DNA of 64,000 nucleotides. Origin: Arthrobacter gengyunqii. Its GTDB lineage: Bacteria; Actinomycetota; Actinomycetes; Actinomycetales; Micrococcaceae. The stretch is from NCBI RefSeq assembly GCF_023022985.1, contig NZ_CP095461.1, forward strand, positions 1,550,001-1,614,000, read 5' to 3'. Each line of letters starts with the position of its first letter. Within the stretch, counting starts at the first letter, position 1. Of this stretch, positions 18,849 through 28,067 are shown in pieces. A program made the translations under genes and the position numbers. Under the pieces are notes generated by a model that was given only the letters and a program-made list of their open reading frames with translations, was not told where the DNA came from and did no database searches.

Positions 18849-19940
18849 CTAACCGGCCGGCAGCGTCCCGGGAGCCTCGGGGTCCGCAGCAACCTCGCGG
18901 GCAATCGCTTCAGCGAAGGCATCGACGTCGGCTTCAGAGGTATCGAAGGTGCACATCCAGCGCACCTCGCCGGTCGCCTGGTCCCAGTCGTAGAACCGGA
19001 ACGAGGAGCGCAGGCGGTCCGCAACGCCGGCCGGCAGTTTGGCGAAGACAGCGTTGGACTCGGTGGGCTGGGTCAGCTCCACGCCGTCGATCTTCTCCAC
19101 CGCTGCGCGCAGCCGCTGCGCCATGGCGTTGGCGTGGGAAGCCGACCGCAGCCACAAGTCGTCTTCATACAGCGTGACGAACTGGGCGGAAATAAAGCGC
19201 ATCTTGGAGGCCAGCTGCATGTTCATCTTGCGCAGGTAATCCAGGCCGGGGGAGGCCTCCGGGTTCAGCGACACTATGCACTCGCCGTACATCATGCCGT
19301 TCTTGGTGCCGCCCAGGGACAGGATGTCCACACCGGCGTCGGTGGTCATGGCGCCCATGCCCACACCCAGCGCTGCGGCGGCATTGCCCAGCCGGGCACC
19401 GTCCATGTGCAGGAGCATGCCGTGCTTGTGGCAGTGCTCGGCGATGGCGGTGATTTCCTCCACCGTGTACAGGGTGCCGAGTTCGGTGGACTGCGTGATG
19501 GACACGGCCAGCGGCTGGGCACGGTGCTCATCACCCCAGCCCCAGGCTTCCTGGTCAATCAGCTCGGGCGTCAGCTTGCCGTCCGCGGCGGGGATCTGCA
19601 GCAGCTTCATGCCGCCGATCCGTTCGGGCGCGCCGTTTTCATCCACATTGATGTGGGCGGTGGAGGCACAAATGACGGCGCCCCAGCGCGGCAGCAGCGA
19701 CTGCAGGGCAGTCACGTTGGCGCCGGTGCCGTTGAACACGGGGAAGGCACGCATCTGCGAGCCGAAGTGGAAGGCCAGCACCTCGCGGAGCTTGGCCGTG
19801 TAGACGTCTTCACCGTAGGCCACCTGATGGCCCTGATTCGCGGCGGTCAGTGCGTCCAGGATCTCGGGATGGACTCCGGAGTAGTTGTCGGAGGCAAACG
19901 CGCGGATGGATATGTCATGCAGGGGGGAAATGTTGGTCAC
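18849..19940 (-). CDS. Low-specificity threonine aldolase / beta-eliminating lyase family
   Basis: 363-residue PLP-dependent enzyme of fold type I. It starts with FASDNYSGVHPEILDALTAA, then GYGEDVYT-like AYGEDVYTAKLREV, VFNGTGANVTALQSLL, the aspartate region LLHMDGARLGNAAAALGV, and the PLP lysine in DILSLGGTKNGMMYGE. Family members split L-threonine or L-allo-threonine into glycine and acetaldehyde, or act as tryptophanase-like lyases. The GTG at 19940 is the likely start. It has its own terminator and is 57 bp from the SDR gene on the same strand. Confidence 0.92.
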   Translation of the reverse strand: MTNISPLHDISIRAFASDNYSGVHPEILDALTAANQGHQVAYGEDVYTAKLREVLAFHFGSQMRAFPVFNGTGANVTALQSLLPRWGAVICASTAHINVDENGAPERIGGMKLLQIPAADGKLTPELIDQEAWGWGDEHRAQPLAVSITQSTELGTLYTVEEITAIAEHCHKHGMLLHMDGARLGNAAAALGVGMGAMTTDAGVDILSLGGTKNGMMYGECIVSLNPEASPGLDYLRKMNMQLASKMRFISAQFVTLYEDDLWLRSASHANAMAQRLRAAVEKIDGVELTQPTESNAVFAKLPAGVADRLRSSFRFYDWDQATGEVRWMCTFDTSEADVDAFAEAIAREVAADPEAPGTLPAG

Positions 19941-19997
19941 AGTGTCCAGTATCTCTTACGGGGTGTTCGGTTTTTGTCCGGGGCTCAGAACCCCGGC

Positions 19998-20771
19998 TCA
20001 GGACTGCGGAACCAGCGAGATGCGCTGTCCGTTCAGCTGCGCGGCATCCTGGCAAAAGAGCCCGACAGCGGCGTCGGCCAGAGCCTGCACGTCGGTGTAG
20101 GTGCTGAAATCCCTGTCCGGTTCGGCCGAGCGCATGGCGTCGTCCACGAGGGCCTTGACCACGAACACGACGGCGGCCGAGTGCTGCGGCTGAGCGTTTT
20201 CCTTGGCGCCGGACTGCGCGCGGCGGAAGCCCTGCGCAATCGCCTGCACCCAGGCTTCTGCCGCGGCCTTGGCTGCGGCGTACCCGGCGCCTCCGGCGGT
20301 GGGGGAGTCCACGGAGGTGGAGGAAACGATGGCGAGCCTGCCGTCGTCGGACGCTGCCAGCTGGTCATAGAAACTGCGGCTGACGTTGCGCAGGGTCTGC
20401 AGGATGTTGGTCTGCAGGAAATCCCAGTCATCTTCCTTCTGGCCGGTTATGCCGCCGCCGCCGCGCCAGCCGCCCACCAGATGGATAAGCCCGTCGATGC
20501 CGCCGTACATTTCCTGCAGATCCTGGGAGAGGGCGTCCACGTCGCCGGGACGGGAAAGGTCGCAGGTGCGCAGATCGGCGTCGAGCAGGTCAAAGAGGGT
20601 GTTTTCGAGCCGGGCGGCGTCGCGGCCCACGGCCACTACCTTCGCTCCGGCCGCTTCCAGCGCTTTACAGACGGCGACGCCGGAGGCGGAAGCTGCGCCG
20701 GCCACCAGAACGGTACGGCCCCGCATGGACTGGTCAGAGGCGGACGTTCCGGTGGCCGGCGTTGTGCTCAT
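19998..20771 (-). CDS. SDR-family oxidoreductase
   Basis: 257-residue short-chain dehydrogenase/reductase. The nucleotide-binding turn is VLVAGAASASGVAV, a variant of TGxxxGxG. VVAVGRDAARLENT follows, then ADLRTCDLSRPGDV, HLVGGWRGGGG and the catalytic-type SSTSVDSPTAGGAGYAAAK with Ser and YxxxK. The substrate is unknown. Its ATG directly abuts the stop of the DUF6421 gene, so the two form an operon and are probably coupled. Confidence 0.9.
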   Translation of the reverse strand: MSTTPATGTSASDQSMRGRTVLVAGAASASGVAVCKALEAAGAKVVAVGRDAARLENTLFDLLDADLRTCDLSRPGDVDALSQDLQEMYGGIDGLIHLVGGWRGGGGITGQKEDDWDFLQTNILQTLRNVSRSFYDQLAASDDGRLAIVSSTSVDSPTAGGAGYAAAKAAAEAWVQAIAQGFRRAQSGAKENAQPQHSAAVVFVVKALVDDAMRSAEPDRDFSTYTDVQALADAAVGLFCQDAAQLNGQRISLVPQS

Positions 20772-22163
20772 TTAGTTCGAACTCCCTGTGATTCCCGACG
20801 TGGACTCGATGACCGGGGCCATCTTTTTGGACAGCGCTTCGTAGAACATGGACAGCGGAAATTCGTCGTCCAGCACCTGGTCGGTGAGCCCGCGCGGCGG
20901 CCCGTCCAGCGGCAGGGCGTCCGGACCCTTGGCCCAAACGGAGGCCGGGTTCGGCGTCAGCGTAGCGGACACCAGATCGTAGGCGGCAAACCAGTGGGCG
21001 GTCTTCGGCCGGTCAATGGAGCGCCAGTAGAGGTCCTCGATGTTCGCACCCAGGCGGACAACGACGTCGGCCACGTCTTCCCAGTCGATGCTCAGTTTGC
21101 CGTCGGTCCAGTGCAGGACGTGGTTCTGGTGCATCCAGGCGAACAGCAGCTGCCCTCCGAGGCCGTCATAATTGCGCACCCGGTTGCCTGTAATGGCGAA
21201 CCGGAAGATCCGGTCAAAGATCACCGCGTACTGCACCAGCGTGGCATGTTTGCGGGCTTCCGGGGAAGCGTCCTCGTCCTTTTCGATCTTCACGGCTTCA
21301 CGGAAGGCCGTGAGGTCGCAGCGCAGTTCCTCCAGGGAGTAGAGGAAGTACGGCATGCGCTGCTTGATCATGAACGGATCAAAGGGGAGGTCGCCGCGCA
21401 TATGGGTGCGGTCGTGGATCAGGTCCCACATGACAAAGGTGTCCTGCGCCAGCTTCTGGTCATCCAGCAGCGCAGCGGCATCCGCCGGCAGCTGCAGCGA
21501 GGTGATCTCCGCTGCGGCGCGCAGGACCCGGCGGAAACGGGCGGCCTCACGGTCGGCGAAGATGGCACCCCAGGTGAAGGTGGGGGTCTCCCGGACGGCC
21601 ACGGATTCGGGGAAGAGTACCGCGGAGTTCGTGTCGTAGCCGGGGGTGAAGTCCAGGAAGCGGATCGGCACGAAGAGCTTGTTGGAGTACTCGCCGGCCT
21701 CCAGCTCGCCGATGAACTCCGGCCAGACAACCTCGATCAGCACTGCCTCCACGAAGCGGTTGGTGGAGCCGTTCTGCGTGTACATGGGGAACAGGACCAA
21801 GTGCTGCAGGCCGTCCGTGCGGTCCAACTGCGGGGCGAATGCGAGCAGGGAATCCAGGAAGTCCGGTTCGCCCAGACCATCGGCAACCCAGCGCCCAAGG
21901 TCACTGACCACCAGGGCCAGGTATTCGGCGTCGTGCTCGAAGGCCGGGGCCAGTGCTTCCACGGCGGCGGCGATCACGGCAATGAGTTCTTCGGCTGCAC
22001 TGCGGTTTTCCGGATCGACCGAGCCGTTCTTGTTCTGCAGCGGCTGCAGGTCGGTGGCGGCTTGCTTCAGTGCCTGCCAGGCCTCGGAGTTTTCCGGTGC
22101 ACTCCCGGCGGGAACTGTGGCAAAGCCGGGGTGGGAAAGCGAGGGGTACGCGTGGACAGACAT
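20772..22163 (-). CDS. DUF6421 family protein
   Basis: 463 residues. It resembles an actinobacterial family (DUF6421) found beside an SDR enzyme, as here. Recognisable stretches include VLFPMYTQNGSTNRFVEAVL, TFTWGAIFADREAARFRRVL, MWDLIHDRTHMRGDLPFDPF and WMHQNHVLHWTDGKLSIDW. No membrane or signal segment. The conserved histidines in DLIHDRTH and HQNHVLHW could bind metal (inference). GGAAGG lies eight bases before the ATG. The biochemical role is unknown; the joined SDR suggests a shared metabolic step. Confidence 0.87.
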   Translation of the reverse strand: MSVHAYPSLSHPGFATVPAGSAPENSEAWQALKQAATDLQPLQNKNGSVDPENRSAAEELIAVIAAAVEALAPAFEHDAEYLALVVSDLGRWVADGLGEPDFLDSLLAFAPQLDRTDGLQHLVLFPMYTQNGSTNRFVEAVLIEVVWPEFIGELEAGEYSNKLFVPIRFLDFTPGYDTNSAVLFPESVAVRETPTFTWGAIFADREAARFRRVLRAAAEITSLQLPADAAALLDDQKLAQDTFVMWDLIHDRTHMRGDLPFDPFMIKQRMPYFLYSLEELRCDLTAFREAVKIEKDEDASPEARKHATLVQYAVIFDRIFRFAITGNRVRNYDGLGGQLLFAWMHQNHVLHWTDGKLSIDWEDVADVVVRLGANIEDLYWRSIDRPKTAHWFAAYDLVSATLTPNPASVWAKGPDALPLDGPPRGLTDQVLDDEFPLSMFYEALSKKMAPVIESTSGITGSSN

Positions 22164-22343
22164 GGCTGCGACCTTCCGAAGGGAGGCCGCCCCGAATCAG
22201 TGGAGCGGCGGTGAAGTATTCCGTCGAGCATACTCACGAAAAACTAACGCTTACGCTGATTCGGTCCATAGATAAGCATGTCTTAGGCTCAAGCTGCTGC
22301 TGCACTGTGATGACCGTAACGTGTGCTGCGGGTCACAGCCTGT

Positions 22344-22664
22344 TTAGTTGTTCGAAGCAGGCTCCAGATTCACGGCGCCGTCCCGGATGACGACCTGCCG
22401 ATCCGGGCACACCCGCTCCGTAAGGACAACCTCCTGGCCGGACGGGAACCGGACGGTGGTGTCACCCTCGGTGCAGCCGTATCCAAGGATGTGGACTCCG
22501 CCGTCCGATTCGACGGTGAAGTCCTGGTCTCCGGTGGACACAGTGACGTCTTCGGCCCCCTCGTTGCTGAAACTCAGGTCACCGTCCGAGGTGCATCCGG
22601 TGAGGGCGGCGGCCAAAGCCACCACGAAGAGCGTGCCAGCCCCAAGTTGCTTCACATATCTCAT
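22344..22664 (-). CDS. Small secreted lipoprotein
   Basis: 106 residues with GGAGGA before the ATG. The signal peptide KQLGAGTLFVVALAAAL ends in lipobox LTGC. The mature part is a small beta-rich domain (DLSFSNEGAEDVTVSTGDQD, VESDGGVHILGYG) with two further cysteines (GYGC, ERVC) that may form a disulfide. No family is recognised. It stands alone; no gene is seen in 22665-22925 between it and prfC. Confidence 0.8.
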   Translation of the reverse strand: MRYVKQLGAGTLFVVALAAALTGCTSDGDLSFSNEGAEDVTVSTGDQDFTVESDGGVHILGYGCTEGDTTVRFPSGQEVVLTERVCPDRQVVIRDGAVNLEPASNN

Positions 22665-22925
22665 CGCGTCCTCCGCCGGCTCGAATTAATCCGTTTGGCA
22701 GCGAGCCTATACCCGGGTTTTGGTTTTCGCGCGGCAAACCGGTGCACCTGGTGTCCGGCCACCCGCCGAGTTTATGGGCGATGGTCGGAATGAGGATCGG
22801 CAGGTTGATGCACAGATGGAGGAGCATGCATGCCGGGAGATTCCGGTCAGCCGGAACGGCCGATCCCGCTGAGGGAAGCCATCTTGGCGCTGACCAGTTC
22901 ACGCGCTGATGAATGAACGCCCGGA

Positions 22926-24572
22926 CTAGTAACCGCGGCTGTTGGGGGATTCCGTACCGATGACGGTCAGCGACACCTCGGGGTGGTTCTTTTCCACCCG
23001 GCGCAGCGCCCAGATGTCGTTGAAGACAGCCACATGCGCGCCGTCCGTCCGCACCAGGACCTCGGCGCCGTGCACGTTGGACAGGATCTCGGCTGCGTCG
23101 GCAGTGGTGATCCTGGCCAGCGAGTAGGAGAGCTGCTCGTAGCGCATGGGGGCGTTGAAGTCCTGCGTCATGCGGTCCTCCACCACCTCGAACTGCATGG
23201 GGCCCACGGCGGCCAGCACGGGAGCCTGGTCTCCGCGCCGGTCCGAACGGAGCACCTGGATGATGCCTTCGTGCTCGAGCTGGTCAATGCCGCGACGGAA
23301 CTGCTTGTAGCGGCTGGGGTCCTTGGACCGGGCCACGCGGAAGTGCTCGGGGCTGAAGAACGGAATCGGCGGGTACTCCACCGGCTCCTCCACATACAGG
23401 CTGTCGCCCACGCGCAGGGCGGAGGCATTGACGAGCCCGACGACGTCGCCCGGGTAGGCCTGGTCGATCACTTCGCGCTCACGGCCGAACAGGTGCTGGG
23501 CGTACTTGGTAGCGAAGGTCTTGCCGGTGTTGGAATGCGTCACCACCATGCCGCGCTCAAAGATGCCGGAGCAGACGCGGATGAAGGCGACGTGGTCGCG
23601 GTGGGCCTTGTTCATTCCGGCCTGGACCTTGAACACAAAGCCGGAGAAGGGGGCCTCGACCGGGCGCAGGCCGCCGTCCTTGTCTTCGCGCGGTCCTGCA
23701 GACGGTGCTAGATCCACCAGTGCGTCCAGGATCTGCTTCACGCCGAAGTTCAGTGCGGCGGAAGAGAACAGGATGGGGGTGGCCTTGGCGTCAAGGAACG
23801 CCTGCCGGTCAAAGTCGCGCCCGTCAATGACCAGCTCGGCTTCGCCCAGGGAGTCCTCCCACACGTCGCCTTCGCGGGCGAGGGCGTCTTCGGGGCTGAG
23901 GTGTTCTTCCTTGGCCAGCGAGGCGCCGGAGTTCTGCCGTTCGAAGTGGACGTATTCGTCCTTCTGCAGGTCCCAGACGCCGCGGAAGTCGCCGGCAATG
24001 CCAACGGCCCAGGTCAGGGGCATGGGGGTGAGTCCGGTGCGTTCGGTGATCTCGTCCATGAGGGCCAGGGGATCCAGGCCCGGGCGGTCCCACTTGTTGA
24101 TCACGGTGATGATCGGCAGGTTGCGGGCGCGGCAGACCTCGAACAGCTTCATGGTCTGTGTTTCCAGGCCCTTGGCTGCGTCCACCAGCATGACGGCGCA
24201 GTCGACGGCGGCCAGCACACGGTAGGTGTCCTCGGAGAAGTCGGCGTGCCCCGGGGTGTCGAGCAGGTTGATGACCGTGTCCCGGTACGCGAACTGCAGT
24301 GCCGTGGAGCTGATGGAGATGCCGCGGTCCTTTTCCATCTGCATCCAGTCGGAGACCGTCTCGCGGCGGTTTTCCTTGCCGTTGGTGGCGCCTGCCGTGC
24401 CGATCACGCGGGCGTGCAGGGCCAGCGCCTCGGTCAGTGTGGACTTACCGGCGTCGGGGTGCGAGATCACGGCGAAGGTGCGGCGGCGGGTGGACTCGCG
24501 GACAATCGCCGCAGTCGCTTTGCCGGCCGGACTGGTGGTGGCGCTGACGGTGGGCTGAACCTGTAAGGACAC
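22926..24572 (-). CDS. prfC: Peptide chain release factor 3
   Basis: 548-residue translational GTPase that recycles RF1/RF2 from the ribosome after termination. G1 is ISHPDAGKSTLTEAL, G2/G3 are RGISISSTALQF and LLDTPGHADFSEDT, and G4 is VINKWDRPGLDP. The RF3-specific C-terminal half includes FSGFVFKVQAGMNKAHRDH, IAFIRVCSG-type VAFIRVCSGIFERGM, and MQFEVVEDRMTQDF. The N-terminus carries about 27 extra residues. The GTG start at 24572 has only GGAG abutting it, so a leaderless or alternative start is possible. Confidence 0.96.
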   Translation of the reverse strand: MSLQVQPTVSATTSPAGKATAAIVRESTRRRTFAVISHPDAGKSTLTEALALHARVIGTAGATNGKENRRETVSDWMQMEKDRGISISSTALQFAYRDTVINLLDTPGHADFSEDTYRVLAAVDCAVMLVDAAKGLETQTMKLFEVCRARNLPIITVINKWDRPGLDPLALMDEITERTGLTPMPLTWAVGIAGDFRGVWDLQKDEYVHFERQNSGASLAKEEHLSPEDALAREGDVWEDSLGEAELVIDGRDFDRQAFLDAKATPILFSSAALNFGVKQILDALVDLAPSAGPREDKDGGLRPVEAPFSGFVFKVQAGMNKAHRDHVAFIRVCSGIFERGMVVTHSNTGKTFATKYAQHLFGREREVIDQAYPGDVVGLVNASALRVGDSLYVEEPVEYPPIPFFSPEHFRVARSKDPSRYKQFRRGIDQLEHEGIIQVLRSDRRGDQAPVLAAVGPMQFEVVEDRMTQDFNAPMRYEQLSYSLARITTADAAEILSNVHGAEVLVRTDGAHVAVFNDIWALRRVEKNHPEVSLTVIGTESPNSRGY

Positions 24573-24745
24573 TCCGCTGCTTTCACATGTGGTGGGATGC
24601 GGCCGCAGGGCTGGACACTCGCGGCTGTGCTGCCAGCAATGACAGCCTTTCCATTCTAGCCGTTCGTCCCCTGCCCTCCGGACGGCTGGAAAGCGTAAGG
24701 ATGTGACGGACGCCTGGAATTCGAAGCCCGGTCATCCCCTCGGCC

Positions 24746-25447
24746 TCAGGCGAGGGTGGCGGACAGTGCGCGCTGAAGCCATGCCCGGTACGCGGGAACA
24801 GTCCACCCTGCGTCGGTGACCAGCGTGCGGTATGTCTGGGGATGACCCAGGGACCAGATGACGGCGGCAGCATCGGCGTCGGAGATCCCGGAGGTTAGCC
24901 CGCCGCGGGTGCGCAGGGCACCCGCGGCTTCTGAATACCGGGTCAGCCGCTGCAGAGCGCGGTCCTTCTGCAGCTCCCGGACCACCGGGTCCACTGCTGC
25001 GGCCTGGGCAATCACGTCCAGAACCGGACCAATGCGGTCATGAACATCCATAAACCAATCGGCGAGGACGGTGATCAGCGCGTCGAAATCTTCGGCTTCC
25101 GCTGTGCGCCTGCGCATCAGCTCCAGCACGCTCATCCGGGTGGGACCCGAGGCCGCCGCGTCCAGTACCGCTGACAGCACCGCGGCCTTGTTGCCCACCG
25201 AGTTGTAGACCGTCTGAATGGCAACACCACTTTCACGGGCAATCGCGTCGAGGGTTGTTGCCACGTATCCCTGCCGGATGAAGAGGTTGGAGGCGGTGGA
25301 GACGATGTGCGTCCGCGTCTGGGCTGCCTGTACGGTGCGCCGGCTGCTCCTCGGGGCAGCGGATCGGTTGCCGGCTGCGTCGGCGGCAACCGGTGCAGCA
25401 CCGGGCCGGGGGTCAGCCGGGCCTGATTCAGGACGGGAAGAAACCAT
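24746..25447 (-). CDS. TetR/AcrR-family transcriptional regulator
   Basis: 233 residues. A Pro/Ala-rich N-terminal tail of about 40 residues is followed by a TetR helix-turn-helix (IVSTASNLFIRQGYVATTLD then AIARESGVAIQTVYNSVGNK) and a ligand-binding C-terminal domain of unknown ligand. It is divergent from the flavin monooxygenase at 25544. A perfect 15-bp palindrome lies between them, so it probably represses both genes (inference). Confidence 0.9.
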   Translation of the reverse strand: MVSSRPESGPADPRPGAAPVAADAAGNRSAAPRSSRRTVQAAQTRTHIVSTASNLFIRQGYVATTLDAIARESGVAIQTVYNSVGNKAAVLSAVLDAAASGPTRMSVLELMRRRTAEAEDFDALITVLADWFMDVHDRIGPVLDVIAQAAAVDPVVRELQKDRALQRLTRYSEAAGALRTRGGLTSGISDADAAAVIWSLGHPQTYRTLVTDAGWTVPAYRAWLQRALSATLA

Positions 25448-25462
25448 GTGATTAGACTATCC

Positions 25463-25477
25463 TTCCAGTGACTGGAA
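25463..25477. promoter_or_regulatory. Perfect 15-bp palindrome, likely TetR operator
   Basis: TTCCAGTGACTGGAA, 7-bp arms around a central G. It is 16 bp upstream of the tetR start and 66 bp upstream of the monooxygenase start, in the only space where both promoters can lie. Confidence 0.65.
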
Positions 25478-25543
25478 CGTTATTCTTGTTTCATCCGCAG
25501 GAAGTCTCATTAGGAAGGGTCCTGCCGGGCAAGGGAGTCAGTT

Positions 25544-26674
25544 ATGAACCCGGATATCCAGGATGTCGCCATCGTTGGCGGAGGGCAGGCAGCACTTGCC
25601 ACCGGCTACCATCTGCAGAACTCCGGACTGCGTTTCAGCATTTTGGAACAGTCCGGCAGGGTGGGGAACAGCTGGCGCAGCCGGTGGGACTCCCTGCAGC
25701 TGTTCACCCCTGCCCGGTACAGCGCACTTCCCGGCTTGCCGTTCCCCGCACCCGGAGGGAGCTATCCGGCCAAGGACCAGTTCGCCGATTACCTCGAAAG
25801 CTATGCGCAGCGGTTCCGCCTGCCGGTCCGGACAGATCTCCACGTCGAGTCGGTGCGCCGGGCCGGCGGACAGTTCGAGGTCCGCACCAGTGAAGGAACG
25901 CTCCATGCCCGCACTGTGGTGGCGGCACCGGGGCACACCACCATTCCGCGGATCCCTGCACTGGCAGAAAAGCTGGATCCAGGAATCACGCAGCTGCACA
26001 GTTCCCGCTACCACGGGCCGGGCGCTCTGCCGGCAGGCGACGTCGTCGTGGTTGGTGCCGGAACGTCAGGGGCCCAGATTGCGCTGGAACTTGCCGGTGC
26101 CCGTCCCGCAGGAACCGTGTATCTGGCCGGTTCCCCCACCGCGCACATTCCCGACGCCGTGTTCCGGTTCGCCGGGCCGGTGTACTGGCGGCTGGTGAAC
26201 TCGCTGCTGACTCTCGACACCAAACCCGGGCGCAAAGCCGCCGCCGGATTCCATGACCGGGGTTCGCCCCTCATTCAGGTGTCCATGCGCGACGTCGAGC
26301 GCGCAGGAGTCGTCCGGCTTCCGCGCTTCACGGGGGTGGCGGACGGGCAACCTATGTTCAACGGCGGCGACGCATCAGCCGACGCCGGAAACCGGGACCG
26401 AAGCCGGGACCGAAGCTGGGCTGGAACCGCGAAGCCGCACAACGTCCGAACCATCATCTGGGCGACGGGGTATCGCCCGGAGTTCGATTGGATCGAGGAT
26501 CTTCCCCGGGACGCGTACGGCTGGCCGGCCACCGTGCGGGGTGCCGTGCCGGAGCTGCCAGGACTCTATTTTGTGGGTATGCCGTTCCAATACGCGCTGA
26601 CGTCCGGCCTAATCGGAGGCATGGGGCGTGACGCGGCGCATGTCGTGGCACAGCTTCGGGCGCCGAAGGGCTAA
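25544..26674 (+). CDS. FAD-dependent monooxygenase (flavin-containing monooxygenase-like)
   Basis: 376 residues. The FAD-binding motif is VAIVGGGQAALATGYHL at about 8-24. GRVGNSWRSRWDSLQLFTPA is characteristic of flavin-containing and Baeyer-Villiger-like enzymes, and the NADPH motif is DVVVVGAGTSGAQIALEL at about 166. The late ATG motif reads TIIWATGYRPEFDW. It probably oxygenates or oxidises a small organic or sulfur compound; the substrate is unknown. AAGGGAG lies six bases before the ATG. Residues about 285-300 hold a low-complexity insert, NRDRSRDRSW. Probably controlled by the divergent TetR gene. Confidence 0.9.
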   Translation: MNPDIQDVAIVGGGQAALATGYHLQNSGLRFSILEQSGRVGNSWRSRWDSLQLFTPARYSALPGLPFPAPGGSYPAKDQFADYLESYAQRFRLPVRTDLHVESVRRAGGQFEVRTSEGTLHARTVVAAPGHTTIPRIPALAEKLDPGITQLHSSRYHGPGALPAGDVVVVGAGTSGAQIALELAGARPAGTVYLAGSPTAHIPDAVFRFAGPVYWRLVNSLLTLDTKPGRKAAAGFHDRGSPLIQVSMRDVERAGVVRLPRFTGVADGQPMFNGGDASADAGNRDRSRDRSWAGTAKPHNVRTIIWATGYRPEFDWIEDLPRDAYGWPATVRGAVPELPGLYFVGMPFQYALTSGLIGGMGRDAAHVVAQLRAPKG

Positions 26675-26693
26675 ACCTGGTGCCGGGGCCGAC

Positions 26694-26737
26694 AGCCTTC
26701 CCTGTCTAGCCTTCCTGTCTAGCCTTCTTGTCTAGCC
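26694..26737. repeat. Three tandem 13-14-bp repeats after the monooxygenase gene
   Basis: AGCCTTCCCTGTCT, AGCCTTCCTGTCT and AGCCTTCTTGTCT in direct succession, then AGCC. Short slippage-type repeat with no hairpin. Intergenic. Confidence 0.75.
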
Positions 26738-26900
26738 GTTCGGTGCCCGCTCCCCGGCGGGGGTGGAGCTGACGCCTGGTGCGCATACCGATGGTCTGGT
26801 GCCGTCCTCGCCGTCATGACTTAGTGTGGTTTGCGACACCATCGACCCGGCGCCTGCAACGGTCCGGTTCCCGCCTTCCATCGACGAAAGGCCTGTTCCC

Positions 26901-28067
26901 ATGGCTGAAGCATTCATTATTGACGCAGTGCGCACCCCTGTTGGCCGGCGCAACGGAGGGCTGAGCAAAATCCATCCCGCTGACATGGCCGCCCATGTGA
27001 TTGCCGAGACCGTCCGGCGCACCGGGATTGATTCCGCGGAGTTTGACGAGGTAATCCTGGGGGCCATTGACCAGGTGGGACCGCAGGCCATGGATATTGC
27101 CCGGACCGCCTGGCTTGCCGCCGGGCTGTCCGAACGTGTCCCGGGAACCACTGTGGAACGCCAATGCGGTTCAGGGCAGCAGGCTGTGTCCTATGCGGCC
27201 CAGGCGGTGATGAGCGGAACCAGCGACCTGGTCCTGGCCGGAGGTGTTCAGAGCATGTCCTCCGTTCCCATCGGCTTCGCGAATACGGCCGCGCGCGAAC
27301 TGGGCTTTCCCGATCCCTTCACCGGGTCCACCGGGTGGGCCGAGCGGTACGGAGATCAAAAGGTCTCCCAGTTCATCGGCGCCGAGATGATGGCGGACAA
27401 GTGGGGCCTCACCCGCGCCGAAATGGAGGACTTCGCCGTCGAATCCCACGTTCGGGCGCTCGCCGCCCAGTCCCAGGGCCGGTTTGACCGTGAGATCCTG
27501 CCACTGAATGGAATCAGCGCTGACGAAGGGCCGCGGGAACCGAACCGCGCCAAGATCGAGTCCCTGGCGCCGCTGTCCGAGGGCGGCCGCCTCACGGCCG
27601 CCACGTCGTCGCAGATTTCCGACGCCGCCGCTGTGCTGCTGCTGGCCTCGGAGGACGCGGTGCGCCGCTATGGGCTCAAGCCCCGCGCCCGCATCCATTC
27701 CATTTCGGCCCGCGGCGACGATCCGATCATGATGCTCAGTGCCCCCATCGAAGCGACCCGGCATGCCCTGGGCCGCGCCGGCATGAGCCTGGAGGAGATC
27801 GACCTGCTGGAAATCAACGAGGCTTTTGCCTCGGTGGTGCTGGCCTGGCAGCGGGAACTCGATGTGGACCTGGACAAGGTGAATGTCAACGGCGGCGGCA
27901 TCTCCCTGGGACACCCGATCGGTGCCACCGGCGCGCGGATCATGACCACCCTGCTGCACGAACTGGAACGCACGGGCGGCCGCTACGGACTGCAGACCAT
28001 GTGCGAAGGCGGCGGGCAGGCCAACGTCACCATCATCGAACGGCTGGACGAGAACTTCCGGCTGTAG
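26901..28067 (+). CDS. Thiolase family protein (acetyl-CoA C-acetyltransferase)
   Basis: 388 residues. ATG 26901 is chosen, with GAAAGG nine bases upstream, although the frame is open further up. FIIDAVRTPVGRRNGGLSKI opens the thiolase fold. The nucleophile cysteine lies in VERQCGSGQQAVSYAAQA, and the C-terminal motifs are EINEAFASVVLAWQRELDVD, NVNGGGISLGHPIGATGARI and TMCEGGGQANVTI, the last containing the second active cysteine. It should split 3-ketoacyl-CoA or condense acetyl-CoA. It is separate from the thiolase at 1-425. Its end overlaps the converging DUF2809 gene by 35 bp. Confidence 0.95.
   Translation: MAEAFIIDAVRTPVGRRNGGLSKIHPADMAAHVIAETVRRTGIDSAEFDEVILGAIDQVGPQAMDIARTAWLAAGLSERVPGTTVERQCGSGQQAVSYAAQAVMSGTSDLVLAGGVQSMSSVPIGFANTAARELGFPDPFTGSTGWAERYGDQKVSQFIGAEMMADKWGLTRAEMEDFAVESHVRALAAQSQGRFDREILPLNGISADEGPREPNRAKIESLAPLSEGGRLTAATSSQISDAAAVLLLASEDAVRRYGLKPRARIHSISARGDDPIMMLSAPIEATRHALGRAGMSLEEIDLLEINEAFASVVLAWQRELDVDLDKVNVNGGGISLGHPIGATGARIMTTLLHELERTGGRYGLQTMCEGGGQANVTIIERLDENFRL

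Noticed and set aside
18840-22214. A 1124-codon open frame on the plus strand
   Set aside because: It lies opposite the threonine aldolase, SDR and DUF6421 genes, has no recognisable domains, and is an effect of high GC in third codon positions.
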